DNA of 47,271 bases from Anaerolineaceae bacterium (GCA_003563055.1 PWSY01000185.1:1-47271), one strand, 5' to 3'. Shown: positions 17,576 to 26,861, counted from the stretch's first letter. Notes: a model not told the origin generated them from the letters alone. A program made the numbers and translations.

Positions 17576-18850
17576 TTAAGTTTCACCATTAAGTGTTTCA
17601 AGAAATTCCATGTTGTTCTTCGTTCGAGAGATTTGTTGGATCAAAGCTTCCATAGCCACTGCTGTATCCATACCCGCGCCTTGAGGGGGTGAGCTGATCA
17701 TTTGAATATACATCCGCCGCATTAACCATGCCCGCCTTAAAATATCCGGCCCAAGCAGCAAATCCTCACGACGCGTTGAAGACCGCTCAATATCAATGGC
17801 CGGGAATGTACGTCGCTCTTGCAACCGACGTGAAAGATGCAGTTCCATATTCCCAGTTCCTTTGAATTCTTCGAAGACAACATCATCCAAACGGGAACCA
17901 GTATCCACCAATGCAGTCGCGATGATAGAAAGTGAACCGCCTTCTTCCAGGTTGCGCGCAGCACCAAAGAAACTTTTAGGGGGGTACAGGGCTGACGGAT
18001 CCAATCCACCTGAAAGGGTTCTGCCAGAAGGATTGACCACCAGGTTATAGGCGCGAGCCAACCGGGTTAATGAGTCCATCAAAACAACCACATCATGACC
18101 AGATTCAACCAGACGTTTTGAGCGCTCTAATGCAATCTCTGCCATGCGAACATGGGCAGAGACCGGTTCATCAAATGTAGAAGCCACGACTTCAGCCTCC
18201 ACTGAACGATCCATATCCGTGACCTCTTCTGGGCGTTCGCCAATCAAGGACATGATCTGACGCACATCAGGATGATTATGAAATATCCCATTTGCAATTT
18301 CCTTTAGGATAGTTGTTTTACCAGCTTTAGGTGGTGAAACGATCATCCCGCGCTGCCCACGTCCAATGGGAGCAACCAGGTTGATGATCCGATTTGAAAG
18401 AACCTTTGGATCGTACTCTAAATTGAAGCGTTTATCTGGAAAAATAGGCGTCAACTCCCCAAACACCGGTCTTTGCCGGGCTTCTTCAGGGGTAAGCCCG
18501 TTGACATACTCTACTTTTAACAAACCATAGTGACGTTCTGATTCTCGCGGTGGTCGAACATGGCCAATGACCATATCGCCCGGACGCAGCTCATAACGCC
18601 TTAATTGCGCCTGAGAGACATATACATCCTCGTGCCCTATACGATAATTTTGACGTAAGAAGCCAATGCCCTCATTCATTATTTCCAATACCCCACCACG
18701 GACTTCAAGACCTTCCGATTCGCCCATCGCCTTTGAAATCATCAGAATCAAAGCTTCTTTTTTGTGACGTTGGGGTCTGGGGATGCCCATATCATGAGCA
18801 ATTGAACGTAATTCGGTCAGCGGTTTTTTTTCTAACCCTAATATATCCAT
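17576..18850 (-). CDS. rho: Transcription termination factor Rho
   Basis: A 424-residue hexameric RNA helicase that ends transcription at unstructured C-rich RNA. It has an N-terminal Rho_N helix (about 1-40), the cold-shock-like RNA-binding domain (about 50-120, with YVSQAQLRRYELRPGD) and the ATPase domain with Walker A PPKAGKT (about 173-179), LIGERPEEV and VVLMDSLTRLARAYN. Length and motif order are typical. A weak ribosome site precedes the ATG. It is the first gene of a minus-strand operon with the M23 peptidase, perhaps running on to the tRNA-Arg gene. Confidence 0.97.
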   Translation of the reverse strand: MDILGLEKKPLTELRSIAHDMGIPRPQRHKKEALILMISKAMGESEGLEVRGGVLEIMNEGIGFLRQNYRIGHEDVYVSQAQLRRYELRPGDMVIGHVRPPRESERHYGLLKVEYVNGLTPEEARQRPVFGELTPIFPDKRFNLEYDPKVLSNRIINLVAPIGRGQRGMIVSPPKAGKTTILKEIANGIFHNHPDVRQIMSLIGERPEEVTDMDRSVEAEVVASTFDEPVSAHVRMAEIALERSKRLVESGHDVVVLMDSLTRLARAYNLVVNPSGRTLSGGLDPSALYPPKSFFGAARNLEEGGSLSIIATALVDTGSRLDDVVFEEFKGTGNMELHLSRRLQERRTFPAIDIERSSTRREDLLLGPDILRRAWLMRRMYIQMISSPPQGAGMDTAVAMEALIQQISRTKNNMEFLETLNGET

Positions 18851-19362
18851 AAATCAACTTTTCTCTTCAAGTATGAAAGCTCTAAACAAAAATTGCATGC
18901 TGTGTGTTTAATGCGCCTGTATACACATACACAAGACATTAAAATGAGTGTAAACAATAAAATTGGTAGATAAAATCTCAGATTCTACAAAAAGAACGCT
19001 ATCCCGTGCACTGCCCCGTGGATTCTTTTTCTAAGCTTAGCAGGTATTTGATTTCTGTGAATGTCATTCGGGAAGCAGTCTTTCGCACAGCTGCCGAGAT
19101 AAGAAACAAGGTTAATCTCAGATCAGCGTTTAATGATTTTTCTGGATAGCTAGATAATTATATCAGTCTTTTAAAACCCTCGCAAGTCATTATTTCAGAT
19201 CAAGTATATCTCCATAATGTATATACTTACATTCATAATACTTGAATTTCCCAAACGGTCAAGTCCAATTTTTGGTCAATTACCGACGATACCACGGTCA
19301 TTTATCTGTGCTATGCTATAATCTCCTCATAAATATCATTTTTGATCTCACAGGAGTTCCTT
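18851..19362. other. 512-base divergent intergenic region between rho and ftsK
   Basis: No open frame is supported. Visible structure: AAAAAGAA (about 18989) and TTCTTTTT (about 19022) as a loose inverted pair, and a cluster of inverted repeats. AAGTATAT (19202-19209) pairs with ATATACTT (19220-19228), and TCAAGTAT (19200-19207) pairs with ATACTTGA (19239-19246). A -10 TATAAT lies at 19317-19322 for ftsK, with no good -35. The cluster may be an operator or a leader structure. Confidence 0.45.
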
Positions 19363-21636
19363 TTGGCACGCCGGTCATCTAAGAAATCCACACCCAGCAA
19401 ACTCATAAAAGGCCGTACAAAATCAGCATCTCAACAGACTTTCCTTTCTGGTATTTCAACACAACGCAGGTTGGACATCCTGGCCATTTTTTTGGTGCTG
19501 ATTGGTCTCCTGACATTGATAAGTCTCTTCTCCCAGACACCAGGCAGCATCACGGGATGGTGGATCATCCAACTCAAGTACGCGATGGGATGGGGTACCT
19601 ATATTTTCCCCCTGGTCTTGATCCTATTGGGCATTTGGATTCTCCTTCGGAACATCGATAGTCTGCCCCCCCTCTCAACTGAACGACTGGTTGGCATCAT
19701 TCTTTTCTTTACTAATATGACTGCCTGGTTTCATCTGTTCATTGATGGTGGCCAACCAGAAGCGATATCAGGCCTGGGTGGTGGGCAGATTGGCGCCTTT
19801 ATAAAACTAGGGTTTGTACGCACGCTGGGAAGGCCAGGTGCAGTTATCGCTCTAATAGCCTGGCTGTTGATCAGTTTGATCCTTATATTGGACCTTATCA
19901 TGGCGAATGTCATCAGGTGGTTGGGACACACAGTTGAGAAAATTGTTAATAAACTGTTTAAACTTATTAAAAGACTCCTGACCCAGGTGCGCAGTCACAG
20001 AAAACTCAAAGATCATCCATCAACAGGCCAGGTTCAATCGACGATAACCCAGTCAAACTCTAAACAGACACCTGAACAAACACCGAATAAAACGACCTCT
20101 CAAGATTCTGAGGTCGACCCCAACAACTTAGACGGCAATGGCATACCCACAGAGCCAATTTGGGAGCTGCCTGATCCGGACATGATCCTCGACCCGGCCA
20201 TTGAAGCCCCCGATGATGGTGAAAATGATCGGCAGAGAGCCCGGGTGATAGAAGAAACACTCCGATCTTTTGGTGCGCCTGCCCAGGTGGTCGATATCCG
20301 CAGCGGCCCAACTGTCACTTTATTTGGGGTTGAGCCTGCATTTATAGAAACTCGCAATGGGAAAACCCGTGTACGCGTTTCAAAAATCACTGCTTTGGTG
20401 GATGACCTGGCTTTGGCCCTAGCAGCTGCCCGCATCCGCATCCAGGCCCCTGTCCCAGGCAAGGGATATATCGGCATCGAAGTTCCAAATCGGCAGGTCT
20501 CGCTGGTCTCGTTGCACGAAATTATCAACAGCCCGGTCTATAAAAACCTCCAGTCACCCCTGAAAATGGCGTTAGGTAAAGATGTGGCCGGCAAGACTGT
20601 CGCTGCCGATCTGACCAACATGCCGCATTTATTGATCGCAGGCACAACCGGCGCAGGGAAATCTGTTTGTATAAACGATATCCTGACCTGCTTTTTATTA
20701 AACATGACCCCGGATGACCTGCGCCTTATTCTTGTAGACCCAAAACGTGTCGAGCTGACCGGCTATAATGGCATTCCACACCTGCTGGCACCTGTCATCG
20801 TGGATGCAGAACATGTTGTCGGTGCCTTGCAATGGATGATGCGGGAAATGGACAGCCGTTATCGAAAATTCTCGGAAGCCACAGTGCGAAATATCGCTGA
20901 CTACAATACCCTGTGCACACAGACTCAGAAGAAAAAATTACCTTATCTACTGGTCGTCATAGACGAACTGGCAGACCTGATGTTGCTGGCACCCGACGAA
21001 ACAGAACGCACGATCACCCGACTGGCACAGCTTGCAAGGGCAACAGGCATTCACCTGATCATTGCTACCCAGAGACCTTCGACCGATATCATAACAGGAC
21101 TCATCAAGGCAAACTTCCCTGCTCGGATCGCATTTGCAGTTGCCTCATCGGTAGACAGCCGTGTTATCCTCGACCAACCTGGAGCAGAACGTCTGCTTGG
21201 CCGTGGTGACATGCTTTTTCAAGCACCAGATGCCGCTTCTCCCATCAGAATCCAAAGTGCGTTTGTCTCAGACACAGAAATCAACCGTCTGGTCACCTAT
21301 TGGCGTAGCTTCACTGTTTCTAAAGGGGCACCACAGCGACCAGATCAGCCGGCTGCTTTTCAAACAACTAAAGGCGTGCCCTTCAAACAAACACCCCTTT
21401 GGGAAGAATTTTTAGAGGATAAAGATCTTGACCCAAGGTTTGATGAAGCCCTTGCAGTTATTCGGGAAGAAGGGCAAGCTTCCGTGTCCATGCTGCAGCG
21501 TAAAATGCGCATTGGTTATACCCGTGCGGCGCGAATAATTGATACCATGCAAGCCAAAGGGATCATCAGTGAGCCAGACCCAAAAACACAACTGCGAGAC
21601 ATTCTCGACCAGGATGAAGCCCAAACTAATCTCTGA
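19363..21636 (+). CDS. ftsK: DNA translocase FtsK/SpoIIIE
   Basis: A 757-residue protein that pumps chromosomal DNA at the division septum. About four N-terminal membrane helices (about residues 40-180), a variable linker to about 250, the motor domain with Walker A GTTGAGKS (427-434), Walker B LLVVIDELADLM and the C-terminal gamma winged helix (about 700-757, with SVSMLQRKMRIGYTRAARII). The TTG at 19363 is chosen because CAGGAG stands about 7 bases upstream; an upstream TTG at 19342 has none. All motor motifs are present and the length is normal. No neighbours related to division are visible. Confidence 0.95.
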   Translation: MARRSSKKSTPSKLIKGRTKSASQQTFLSGISTQRRLDILAIFLVLIGLLTLISLFSQTPGSITGWWIIQLKYAMGWGTYIFPLVLILLGIWILLRNIDSLPPLSTERLVGIILFFTNMTAWFHLFIDGGQPEAISGLGGGQIGAFIKLGFVRTLGRPGAVIALIAWLLISLILILDLIMANVIRWLGHTVEKIVNKLFKLIKRLLTQVRSHRKLKDHPSTGQVQSTITQSNSKQTPEQTPNKTTSQDSEVDPNNLDGNGIPTEPIWELPDPDMILDPAIEAPDDGENDRQRARVIEETLRSFGAPAQVVDIRSGPTVTLFGVEPAFIETRNGKTRVRVSKITALVDDLALALAAARIRIQAPVPGKGYIGIEVPNRQVSLVSLHEIINSPVYKNLQSPLKMALGKDVAGKTVAADLTNMPHLLIAGTTGAGKSVCINDILTCFLLNMTPDDLRLILVDPKRVELTGYNGIPHLLAPVIVDAEHVVGALQWMMREMDSRYRKFSEATVRNIADYNTLCTQTQKKKLPYLLVVIDELADLMLLAPDETERTITRLAQLARATGIHLIIATQRPSTDIITGLIKANFPARIAFAVASSVDSRVILDQPGAERLLGRGDMLFQAPDAASPIRIQSAFVSDTEINRLVTYWRSFTVSKGAPQRPDQPAAFQTTKGVPFKQTPLWEEFLEDKDLDPRFDEALAVIREEGQASVSMLQRKMRIGYTRAARIIDTMQAKGIISEPDPKTQLRDILDQDEAQTNL

Positions 21637-21671
21637 CAAACACCAATAAAGAAAACAGGTGAGCATATAAA

Positions 21672-21774
21672 TTGACAATTACCACTTAACCGGTACAATA
21701 GTGATAGCTGGTTATTATCCTCAGGATCAACAATTAAGTTGAGGGTTGTCAAGAACCAACTTAACCCTTATAAT
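21672..21774 (+). promoter_or_regulatory. Tandem promoters of rpsA with an overlapping inverted repeat
   Basis: P1: TTGACA (21672-21677), 16 bases, TACAAT (21694-21699). P2: TTGTCA (21746-21751), 17 bases, TATAAT (21769-21774). Both spacers share an ACCACTTAACC-like sequence. The P1 transcript contains TTAAGTTG (21734-21741) and CAACTTAA (21757-21764), a perfect 8-bp inverted repeat that covers the P2 -35 box and extends inward by GGTT and AACC. Confidence 0.75.
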
Positions 21775-21808
21775 CAGTGAGAAATTCAACTCTGGAGTTA
21801 TATATTTT

Positions 21809-23557
21809 ATGAACCAAAATGATGTAATGAAAACAATGGGGGAAGATGAGGAGCAGGAAGAGCCCACCAACAAAATGGAAGCCCTGTTAGCTGAAGAAGG
21901 CCTGACAATTGACTTTCCGAAACGTGGTGAAATCCGCAAGGGTACCATCGCCAGTATCAGTGACAATCAGGTCTTGGTCAGTGTTCGGGCTAAATCAGAA
22001 GGTATCCTGGCAGGGAAAGAACTGGATTCAATCGACGAAGAGACCATAAAGGCCTTCGAGGTTGGGGATGAAATTACAGTGTATGTGGTCAACCCTGAAG
22101 ACCAGAATGGGAATATGATCCTCTCCTACACCCGGGCGCTGGAAGAAGAGAACTGGCAAACAGCAGAAGACCTGTTGGAATCTGATGAATCGTATTTTTC
22201 CAAAATCGAAGGGTACAACAAGGGTGGGCTGTTGGTACCCTTAGGTACCATTCGTGGTTTTGTCCCTGCCTCCCAAATTGGCTTGAGCCGTCGACTAACG
22301 ATTACAGGAAATTCTCCTGAAGAACGGTACAGCGAAATGGTTGGTGAGGATATCGAAGTCTGCGTTATTGAAGTCGACCGAGATCGCCGCCGCCTGATCC
22401 TCTCTGAACGCGCTGCCAGCAGCGAAACCCGTGACACCATCAAAGAACGGGTTATCGAAGACTTGGAAGAAGGTGATGTTCGCACCGGTCGGGTGACCAG
22501 CTTGGCTGATTTTGGCGCCTTCGTAAATATCAACGGTGCTGATGGCCTCGTACACCTCTCCGAGCTATCCTGGGACCACATCAATCACCCAGGTGAGGTT
22601 TTAGAGGTCGGACAAGAAATCGAAGTGAAAGTCATCAGCATAGATATTGATCGTAAGCGGATCGGTCTTTCAATCCGCAGACTTCAGGATGACCCCTGGG
22701 ACGATCAAATAGAGGAACTGACTGAAGGTCAACTAGTTGAAGGCAAGATCACACGCCTGACGAACTTTGGTGCTTTTGCCCGCTTACTGCTTGACGATGT
22801 GGAAGGTGACCTTGAAGGTCTTATCCACATATCCGAGATCAGCGAACGACGTATTGAACACCCCAAAGAGGTACTGAGCGAAGGGGATGTTGTCACCCTG
22901 CGAATCATCAAGATAGAGGGCGATTCCCACCGGATTGGGCTGAGCATGCGTCGGGTTGATTCCCCGGCATACACAGATCTCGACTGGAAAACCTTGACTG
23001 AAGAGTTTGACGTCGATGAGCTGACCGAAGAGGGGTTGGAAGCACCGCCCTCGGACCAGCATGAAGAAACAGAAAACGAAACGGGGTCAGAAACAGCAGC
23101 CGAAGCAGAAAATCTTGAGGATGCTGAGGAAATTCCGGCAGATGCGGAATCAACAATCGAAGTAACCGATGAACTTGAAGAAGTAACAGAAGAAGATGAA
23201 ACGGTTTTAGAAACACCAGCCAATGCAGAAAATGCTGATGATGGTGAGGAAATTACACCAGAAGCAGATTCAACAACTGAAGAAGCCAATGAACATGAAG
23301 AAGTAACAGAAGAAGATGAAACGGTTTTAGAAACATCAGCCGAAGCAGAAAATGCTGATGATGGTGAAGAAATTACACCAGAAGCAGATTTAACAGATGA
23401 ACCTGAAGAAGTAGCAGAAGAAGATGAAACGGCCTCAGAAACGACAGTTGATGCAGAAAATTCTGTTGATGCTGAAGAAATTCCAGCAGAAGCGGAATCG
23501 ACAATCGAAGTAACCGATGAACCTGAAGAAGTTGTAGAAGAAGAACCAAACGAGTAA
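21809..23557 (+). CDS. rpsA: 30S ribosomal protein S1
   Basis: A 582-residue protein that carries mRNA to the ribosome. It has four S1 RNA-binding domains (about residues 38-110, 130-195, 210-285 and 295-370) with the signature GRVTSLADFGAFV and GLVHLSELSW in the third. After that comes a tail of about 165 residues, nearly all Glu, Asp, Ala, Thr and Val, made of about four 40-residue repeats. Most S1 proteins have no such tail. The ATG at 21809 is chosen over the TTG at 21746 because GGAG lies about 11 bases upstream and P2 starts inside the longer version. A strong hairpin follows. Confidence 0.95.
   Translation: MNQNDVMKTMGEDEEQEEPTNKMEALLAEEGLTIDFPKRGEIRKGTIASISDNQVLVSVRAKSEGILAGKELDSIDEETIKAFEVGDEITVYVVNPEDQNGNMILSYTRALEEENWQTAEDLLESDESYFSKIEGYNKGGLLVPLGTIRGFVPASQIGLSRRLTITGNSPEERYSEMVGEDIEVCVIEVDRDRRRLILSERAASSETRDTIKERVIEDLEEGDVRTGRVTSLADFGAFVNINGADGLVHLSELSWDHINHPGEVLEVGQEIEVKVISIDIDRKRIGLSIRRLQDDPWDDQIEELTEGQLVEGKITRLTNFGAFARLLLDDVEGDLEGLIHISEISERRIEHPKEVLSEGDVVTLRIIKIEGDSHRIGLSMRRVDSPAYTDLDWKTLTEEFDVDELTEEGLEAPPSDQHEETENETGSETAAEAENLEDAEEIPADAESTIEVTDELEEVTEEDETVLETPANAENADDGEEITPEADSTTEEANEHEEVTEEDETVLETSAEAENADDGEEITPEADLTDEPEEVAEEDETASETTVDAENSVDAEEIPAEAESTIEVTDEPEEVVEEEPNE
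23096..23554 (+). repeat. Acidic 120-base repeats in the rpsA tail
   Basis: Four in-frame units: 23096-23215 and 23216-23335 (40 codons each), 23336-23443 (36 codons, four deleted) and 23444-23554 (37 codons plus stop region). A common core is AEN...EEI...EE...EDET. Units 2 and 3 are the most alike, units 1 and 4 share IPA and STIEVTDE. The pattern suggests duplication with later loss and exchange. Confidence 0.85.
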
Positions 23558-23572
23558 TTTCAAATAAAGAAA

Positions 23573-23606
23573 TTGACGCACCGACAACTCGGTGCGTCAA
23601 TCATTT
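23573..23606 (+). terminator. Hairpin terminator of rpsA
   Basis: TTGACGCACCGA (23573-23584) and TCGGTGCGTCAA (23589-23600) form a perfect 12-bp stem with a CAAC loop, 15 bases after the rpsA stop. The following bases are TCATTT, a weak U tract, so it may act more as a Rho-dependent or attenuation structure. The M19 gene begins 12 bases later. Confidence 0.75.
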
Positions 23607-23612
23607 AACCAC

Positions 23613-24713
23613 ATGTACTTAATCCTTGACGCGCACCAAGACCTGGCCTGGAATATTATTAATTTGAATCGCGACTATACGCAATCTGCCTACCATATTC
23701 GAGAAGCCGAAAAAACTACTCCCATCCCTGCTTATAATGGCAACACCTTACTTGGATGGCCCCAGTGTCAGGAAGGAAATGTGGCTATCGTGTTCGGCAC
23801 TTTGTTTTGTACACCATCAAGAAAAGATCGAGGGGAATATGAGATCCGCTTATACGATACCCCCCAACAAGCACACGACTGCTATCGCCAGAACTTAGAT
23901 GCCTATCACCGCTTGACTGAGGATCATCCCGGAAAATTCCGCCTGATCCTTAATCAACAAGACCTGACCACCCATTTAGCGGTATGGCATGATCACCTGG
24001 TCAAAGCCCAGGACCCGCCCCCACCCGTGGGAATTGTGTTACTGATGGAAGGGGCAGAAGGTGTTCGACAACCCCCTGAGGTTGAAAAATGGTACGAATG
24101 GGGTGTACGAATGATCGGGCCTGCCTGGGCAGGTAATCATTATTGTGGCGGGACTCGGGAACCTGGTCCGCTCACAAAACAAGGCTATGCCTTATTAGAA
24201 TGCATGGCTGGGCTGGGCTTACCTTTAGACATCAGCCACATGGATCACCTTTCAGCCAGGCAGGCCCTGGATTTCTATCCAGGCCAGGTTATCGCCACTC
24301 ACTCAAATGCTGAAAATTTAATCAATGCCATCCCCATCAACCGGCATCTTAAGGATGAAACCATCCAACAACTGATTGAAAGGGGTGGGGTTATGGGAAT
24401 CGTCCCATTTAATCCTTTCTTAGACTGGGACTGGCGTGACCACGGCGGTCGAGAGGCGGTCACACTTGACCGGGTTGTCGCTCAAATTGATTACGTCTGC
24501 CAAATGGCAGGAGATACAACCCATGTTGGCCTGGGCACTGATTTTGACGGCGGTTTCGGTGTTGAATGTGTGCCCCAAGAAATTGATACCATTGCCGACC
24601 TGCCAAAATTAGCCCCACTCCTGACCAATAAGGGTTACAATAAAGAAGATATCGATCGTATTTTTAGTGGCAATTGGATCAGCGTATTAAAGAACACCCT
24701 GCCCAACTCATGA
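23613..24713 (+). CDS. Membrane dipeptidase family M19
   Basis: A 366-residue protein of the renal dipeptidase family, a TIM-barrel metalloenzyme that hydrolyses dipeptides and related compounds. Metal and active-site motifs are LDAHQDLAW (residues 4-12), LPLDISHMDH, ATHSNAENL and VGLGTDFDGGFG. There is no signal peptide, so it is cytoplasmic. The ATG at 23613 is preferred to the GTG at 23592, which lies inside the terminator hairpin. There is no Shine-Dalgarno sequence. The next gene overlaps its stop (ATGA), so the two are translationally coupled. Natural substrate unknown. Confidence 0.88.
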   Translation: MYLILDAHQDLAWNIINLNRDYTQSAYHIREAEKTTPIPAYNGNTLLGWPQCQEGNVAIVFGTLFCTPSRKDRGEYEIRLYDTPQQAHDCYRQNLDAYHRLTEDHPGKFRLILNQQDLTTHLAVWHDHLVKAQDPPPPVGIVLLMEGAEGVRQPPEVEKWYEWGVRMIGPAWAGNHYCGGTREPGPLTKQGYALLECMAGLGLPLDISHMDHLSARQALDFYPGQVIATHSNAENLINAIPINRHLKDETIQQLIERGGVMGIVPFNPFLDWDWRDHGGREAVTLDRVVAQIDYVCQMAGDTTHVGLGTDFDGGFGVECVPQEIDTIADLPKLAPLLTNKGYNKEDIDRIFSGNWISVLKNTLPNS

Positions 24714-25252
24714 GAAATTCAGAAGCCAATCACCAAGAAGCACCTGAACAGGCAAAAAATCCGTCAGAGACCAATTTAACCTATCCAAAAACCCGAATCC
24801 GGTTGGGGTTGGTCATGTCTATCCTTGGATACTTTTTATTTATTCTCGGTGTACGCCCAGGTCTCTTCAACCTGGATCGCAGTCCCACAGTCGGTTTTGT
24901 CCAAATTTCAGTTTTTTTACTTGGTCTTGGGGTTATCACCCTAGGCAGTTATATGACCCTCAACTCACTCTGGCCTGAAGGAAAAAAATCTATCGCAGCG
25001 GATATCGGGTCACGTCTGGTGAGCACCGGCTATGTTATCAGTGTCTTTACCGGGATGGCAGACATTTTTGGGCTGGGCAGTCACCGGTTACCAAACGTGT
25101 TTTTTGGACCATTACAAGCACGGGGTATGTCAATTGGCATGGCAACGATTGCTGTCGGGTTTTTGCTGCTTATTCGTTATAAACGCCCAGAATTAAACAA
25201 AAACACAGCTGATGATTCAGAAGAGAAATCCACAACAAATTCTGAAGAATAG
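24710..25252 (+). CDS. Four-helix membrane protein of unknown function
   Basis: A 180-residue protein with a polar N-terminal arm of about 25 residues and four predicted helices: near residues 33-53, 62-86, 104-126 and 139-160. The C-terminal tail is Glu/Lys/Asn-rich. The ATG at 24710 overlaps the dipeptidase stop by ATGA, so an upstream open frame from 24674 is not used. No family recognised. Co-expression with the M19 dipeptidase is likely. It ends 5 bases from the convergent stop at 25258. Confidence 0.7.
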   Translation: MRNSEANHQEAPEQAKNPSETNLTYPKTRIRLGLVMSILGYFLFILGVRPGLFNLDRSPTVGFVQISVFLLGLGVITLGSYMTLNSLWPEGKKSIAADIGSRLVSTGYVISVFTGMADIFGLGSHRLPNVFFGPLQARGMSIGMATIAVGFLLLIRYKRPELNKNTADDSEEKSTTNSEE

Positions 25253-25257
25253 CTCGT

Positions 25258-26613
25258 TTATTTTCTCTCAATAACACTTAACATCTTTTCATTCGTGTCA
25301 AATTTATATCCAGGCTGCCCTTTCTGATCGGCAATCTCTTGCTCTGCCTGCCAAAGCCTTTCCAGTCCTTCTAAATTGACGACTGTTTTATCAGGTTTTG
25401 GATCATTTCGAATAACCGTCAGAACTGCCTCTTTATCCATCGGGGCAAGTGTTTCCAGATATCGCAACACTGCTTTTGCCCCCCTTTCAGCATCCTTGCG
25501 CGCTAACCCCACGATCCCTTCAGCCGCTAATCGGGCCCATCCACTGATAAAGATGTCTTCACAATGTGTGCATAAGCCCGGGTTATAGGCTTCATAGGAA
25601 ATGCCATCCACTGGAAAGCGCGGTTCCGGATTGGTGACGTAATTTCCATGCGCGACAGGCAGCCCGAAACTTGAATCCACATGCGATCCTATTGAAAAGA
25701 TAACCGTATCAGCGGCAACCGTTTCCATCTCTCCGATTCCACGGGAATTTAACTGATCTCCTTCCCGCACCAACCGATTTTTTTCAAAAACAATTTCTTT
25801 TAAACGACCGTTCTGATCCCCAATTAACCGCATGGGAGAACGTAAAAATTGCATTTTAAAATGCAAGTGGGAGTCGCAATCGTTTGCTTTTTGGCGAGCT
25901 TTTGAAAGTAACGAGATAAATGAGTCCACATCATCCCCCACAGATTCGATAACCGGTTGGGCTTCATTCACTGCTTTCTGGATAGCTTGTAAATCAAGAC
26001 AACCTGCCACCGGTTCCAGGGTCTCCTTATCAAACTTAACTTCTGCTGGGCCACGGCGGGCAAAAGCTGTCACTTTCCGGGGGATATTTTCCTGGGCCAG
26101 ATAGTGAACAATATCCAGCATTACATTTCCAGCGCCAATCAATACCACCTGACGTCCAACGTTCAAATCCATACCAACATATTCTGGCAAATGATTATAG
26201 TGAAAAACAATATCATTCGCTTGATAAACGCCATCCAGGTCTTCACCTGGCAGGCCCAACCAGTTATGCTCTTGTGCACCTGTTGTGACCATCAAGGCCT
26301 GAAATCCCATGTTTCTGAGCTGATCCAGTGTAATATCGCCCGACTGTCCAATGGTAAGGTTCCCCTGGTAATGCACCCCTGGCATTTCAAGAATACGCTT
26401 GAATTGTTTGTGCAAACCTTTCCGCATCTTAAACTTGTCAGGGAAAATGCCATATTCTGCCAAGCCGCCAGGTTTTATATCTCGATTAAACAAAACAACC
26501 TGGACGCCATTTCGTGCAAGAAATCGCGAAGCAAACAGCCCAGCGGGACCCGCCCCAATGACGGCTACGAGATAGGTTTTCGAAGGCCTTTCGTTCAACG
26601 ATTCTTGAATCAA
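25258..26613 (-). CDS. FAD-dependent ferredoxin-NADP reductase-like oxidoreductase
   Basis: A 451-residue two-dinucleotide-domain flavoprotein. An FAD-binding GAGPAG motif sits near residues 20-25, then PGGLAEYGI, and an NADPH-binding GAGNVMLDI near 155-163, the plan of adrenodoxin reductase/FprA and the small subunit of glutamate synthase. Two cysteines near CTHCED (about 351-356) could hold an iron-sulphur site, but there is no full ferredoxin motif. It probably passes electrons between NADPH and a ferredoxin. The TTG at 26613 is used because AGAGGTGAT stands just upstream. Its promoter region holds a copy of the 102-bp palindromic element. Confidence 0.8.
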   Translation of the reverse strand: MIQESLNERPSKTYLVAVIGAGPAGLFASRFLARNGVQVVLFNRDIKPGGLAEYGIFPDKFKMRKGLHKQFKRILEMPGVHYQGNLTIGQSGDITLDQLRNMGFQALMVTTGAQEHNWLGLPGEDLDGVYQANDIVFHYNHLPEYVGMDLNVGRQVVLIGAGNVMLDIVHYLAQENIPRKVTAFARRGPAEVKFDKETLEPVAGCLDLQAIQKAVNEAQPVIESVGDDVDSFISLLSKARQKANDCDSHLHFKMQFLRSPMRLIGDQNGRLKEIVFEKNRLVREGDQLNSRGIGEMETVAADTVIFSIGSHVDSSFGLPVAHGNYVTNPEPRFPVDGISYEAYNPGLCTHCEDIFISGWARLAAEGIVGLARKDAERGAKAVLRYLETLAPMDKEAVLTVIRNDPKPDKTVVNLEGLERLWQAEQEIADQKGQPGYKFDTNEKMLSVIERK

Positions 26614-26662
26614 TAATCACCTCTTATGATAAATTCCAAAATCAGATAAGCTTGTATTATGG

Positions 26663-26764
26663 GTAACTACTCAGGCAACCCTGCTTCTGAAGGGTGGGAG
26701 GTGTGGTGTGGCGGCTTCGCCGCCACACCACACCTCCCTATTCCCTTACATGCTGAGTAGTTAC
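26663..26764. mobile_element. 102-bp palindromic MITE-like element, copy 1
   Basis: Perfect 11-bp terminal inverted repeats GTAACTACTCA (26663-26673) and TGAGTAGTTAC (26754-26764) surround a 20-bp perfect hairpin (26696-26715 with 26719-26738, loop TTC). It is flanked by TATTATGG on both sides (26655-26662 and 26765-26772), a perfect 8-bp target duplication. There is no reading frame. Copy 2 at 36282-36383 has the same length with 9 differences. Confidence 0.85.
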
Positions 26765-26861
26765 TATTATGGGCTATAATCAATAATGCATTTCATCGGC
26801 TGAATTATACTGGATGAAATAACAAATGATTTTTTAACAACAATTAAAGCGAAAGCATCAT

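Noticed and set aside
22729-23289. Ser-rich antisense frame across rpsA
   Set aside because: It mirrors the GAA/GAT-rich codons of the acidic tail and is a shadow of the real gene.
26663-26764. Reading the element as a plain Rho-independent terminator
   Set aside because: It lies between divergent starts, not after genes, lacks a U tract and has target duplications.
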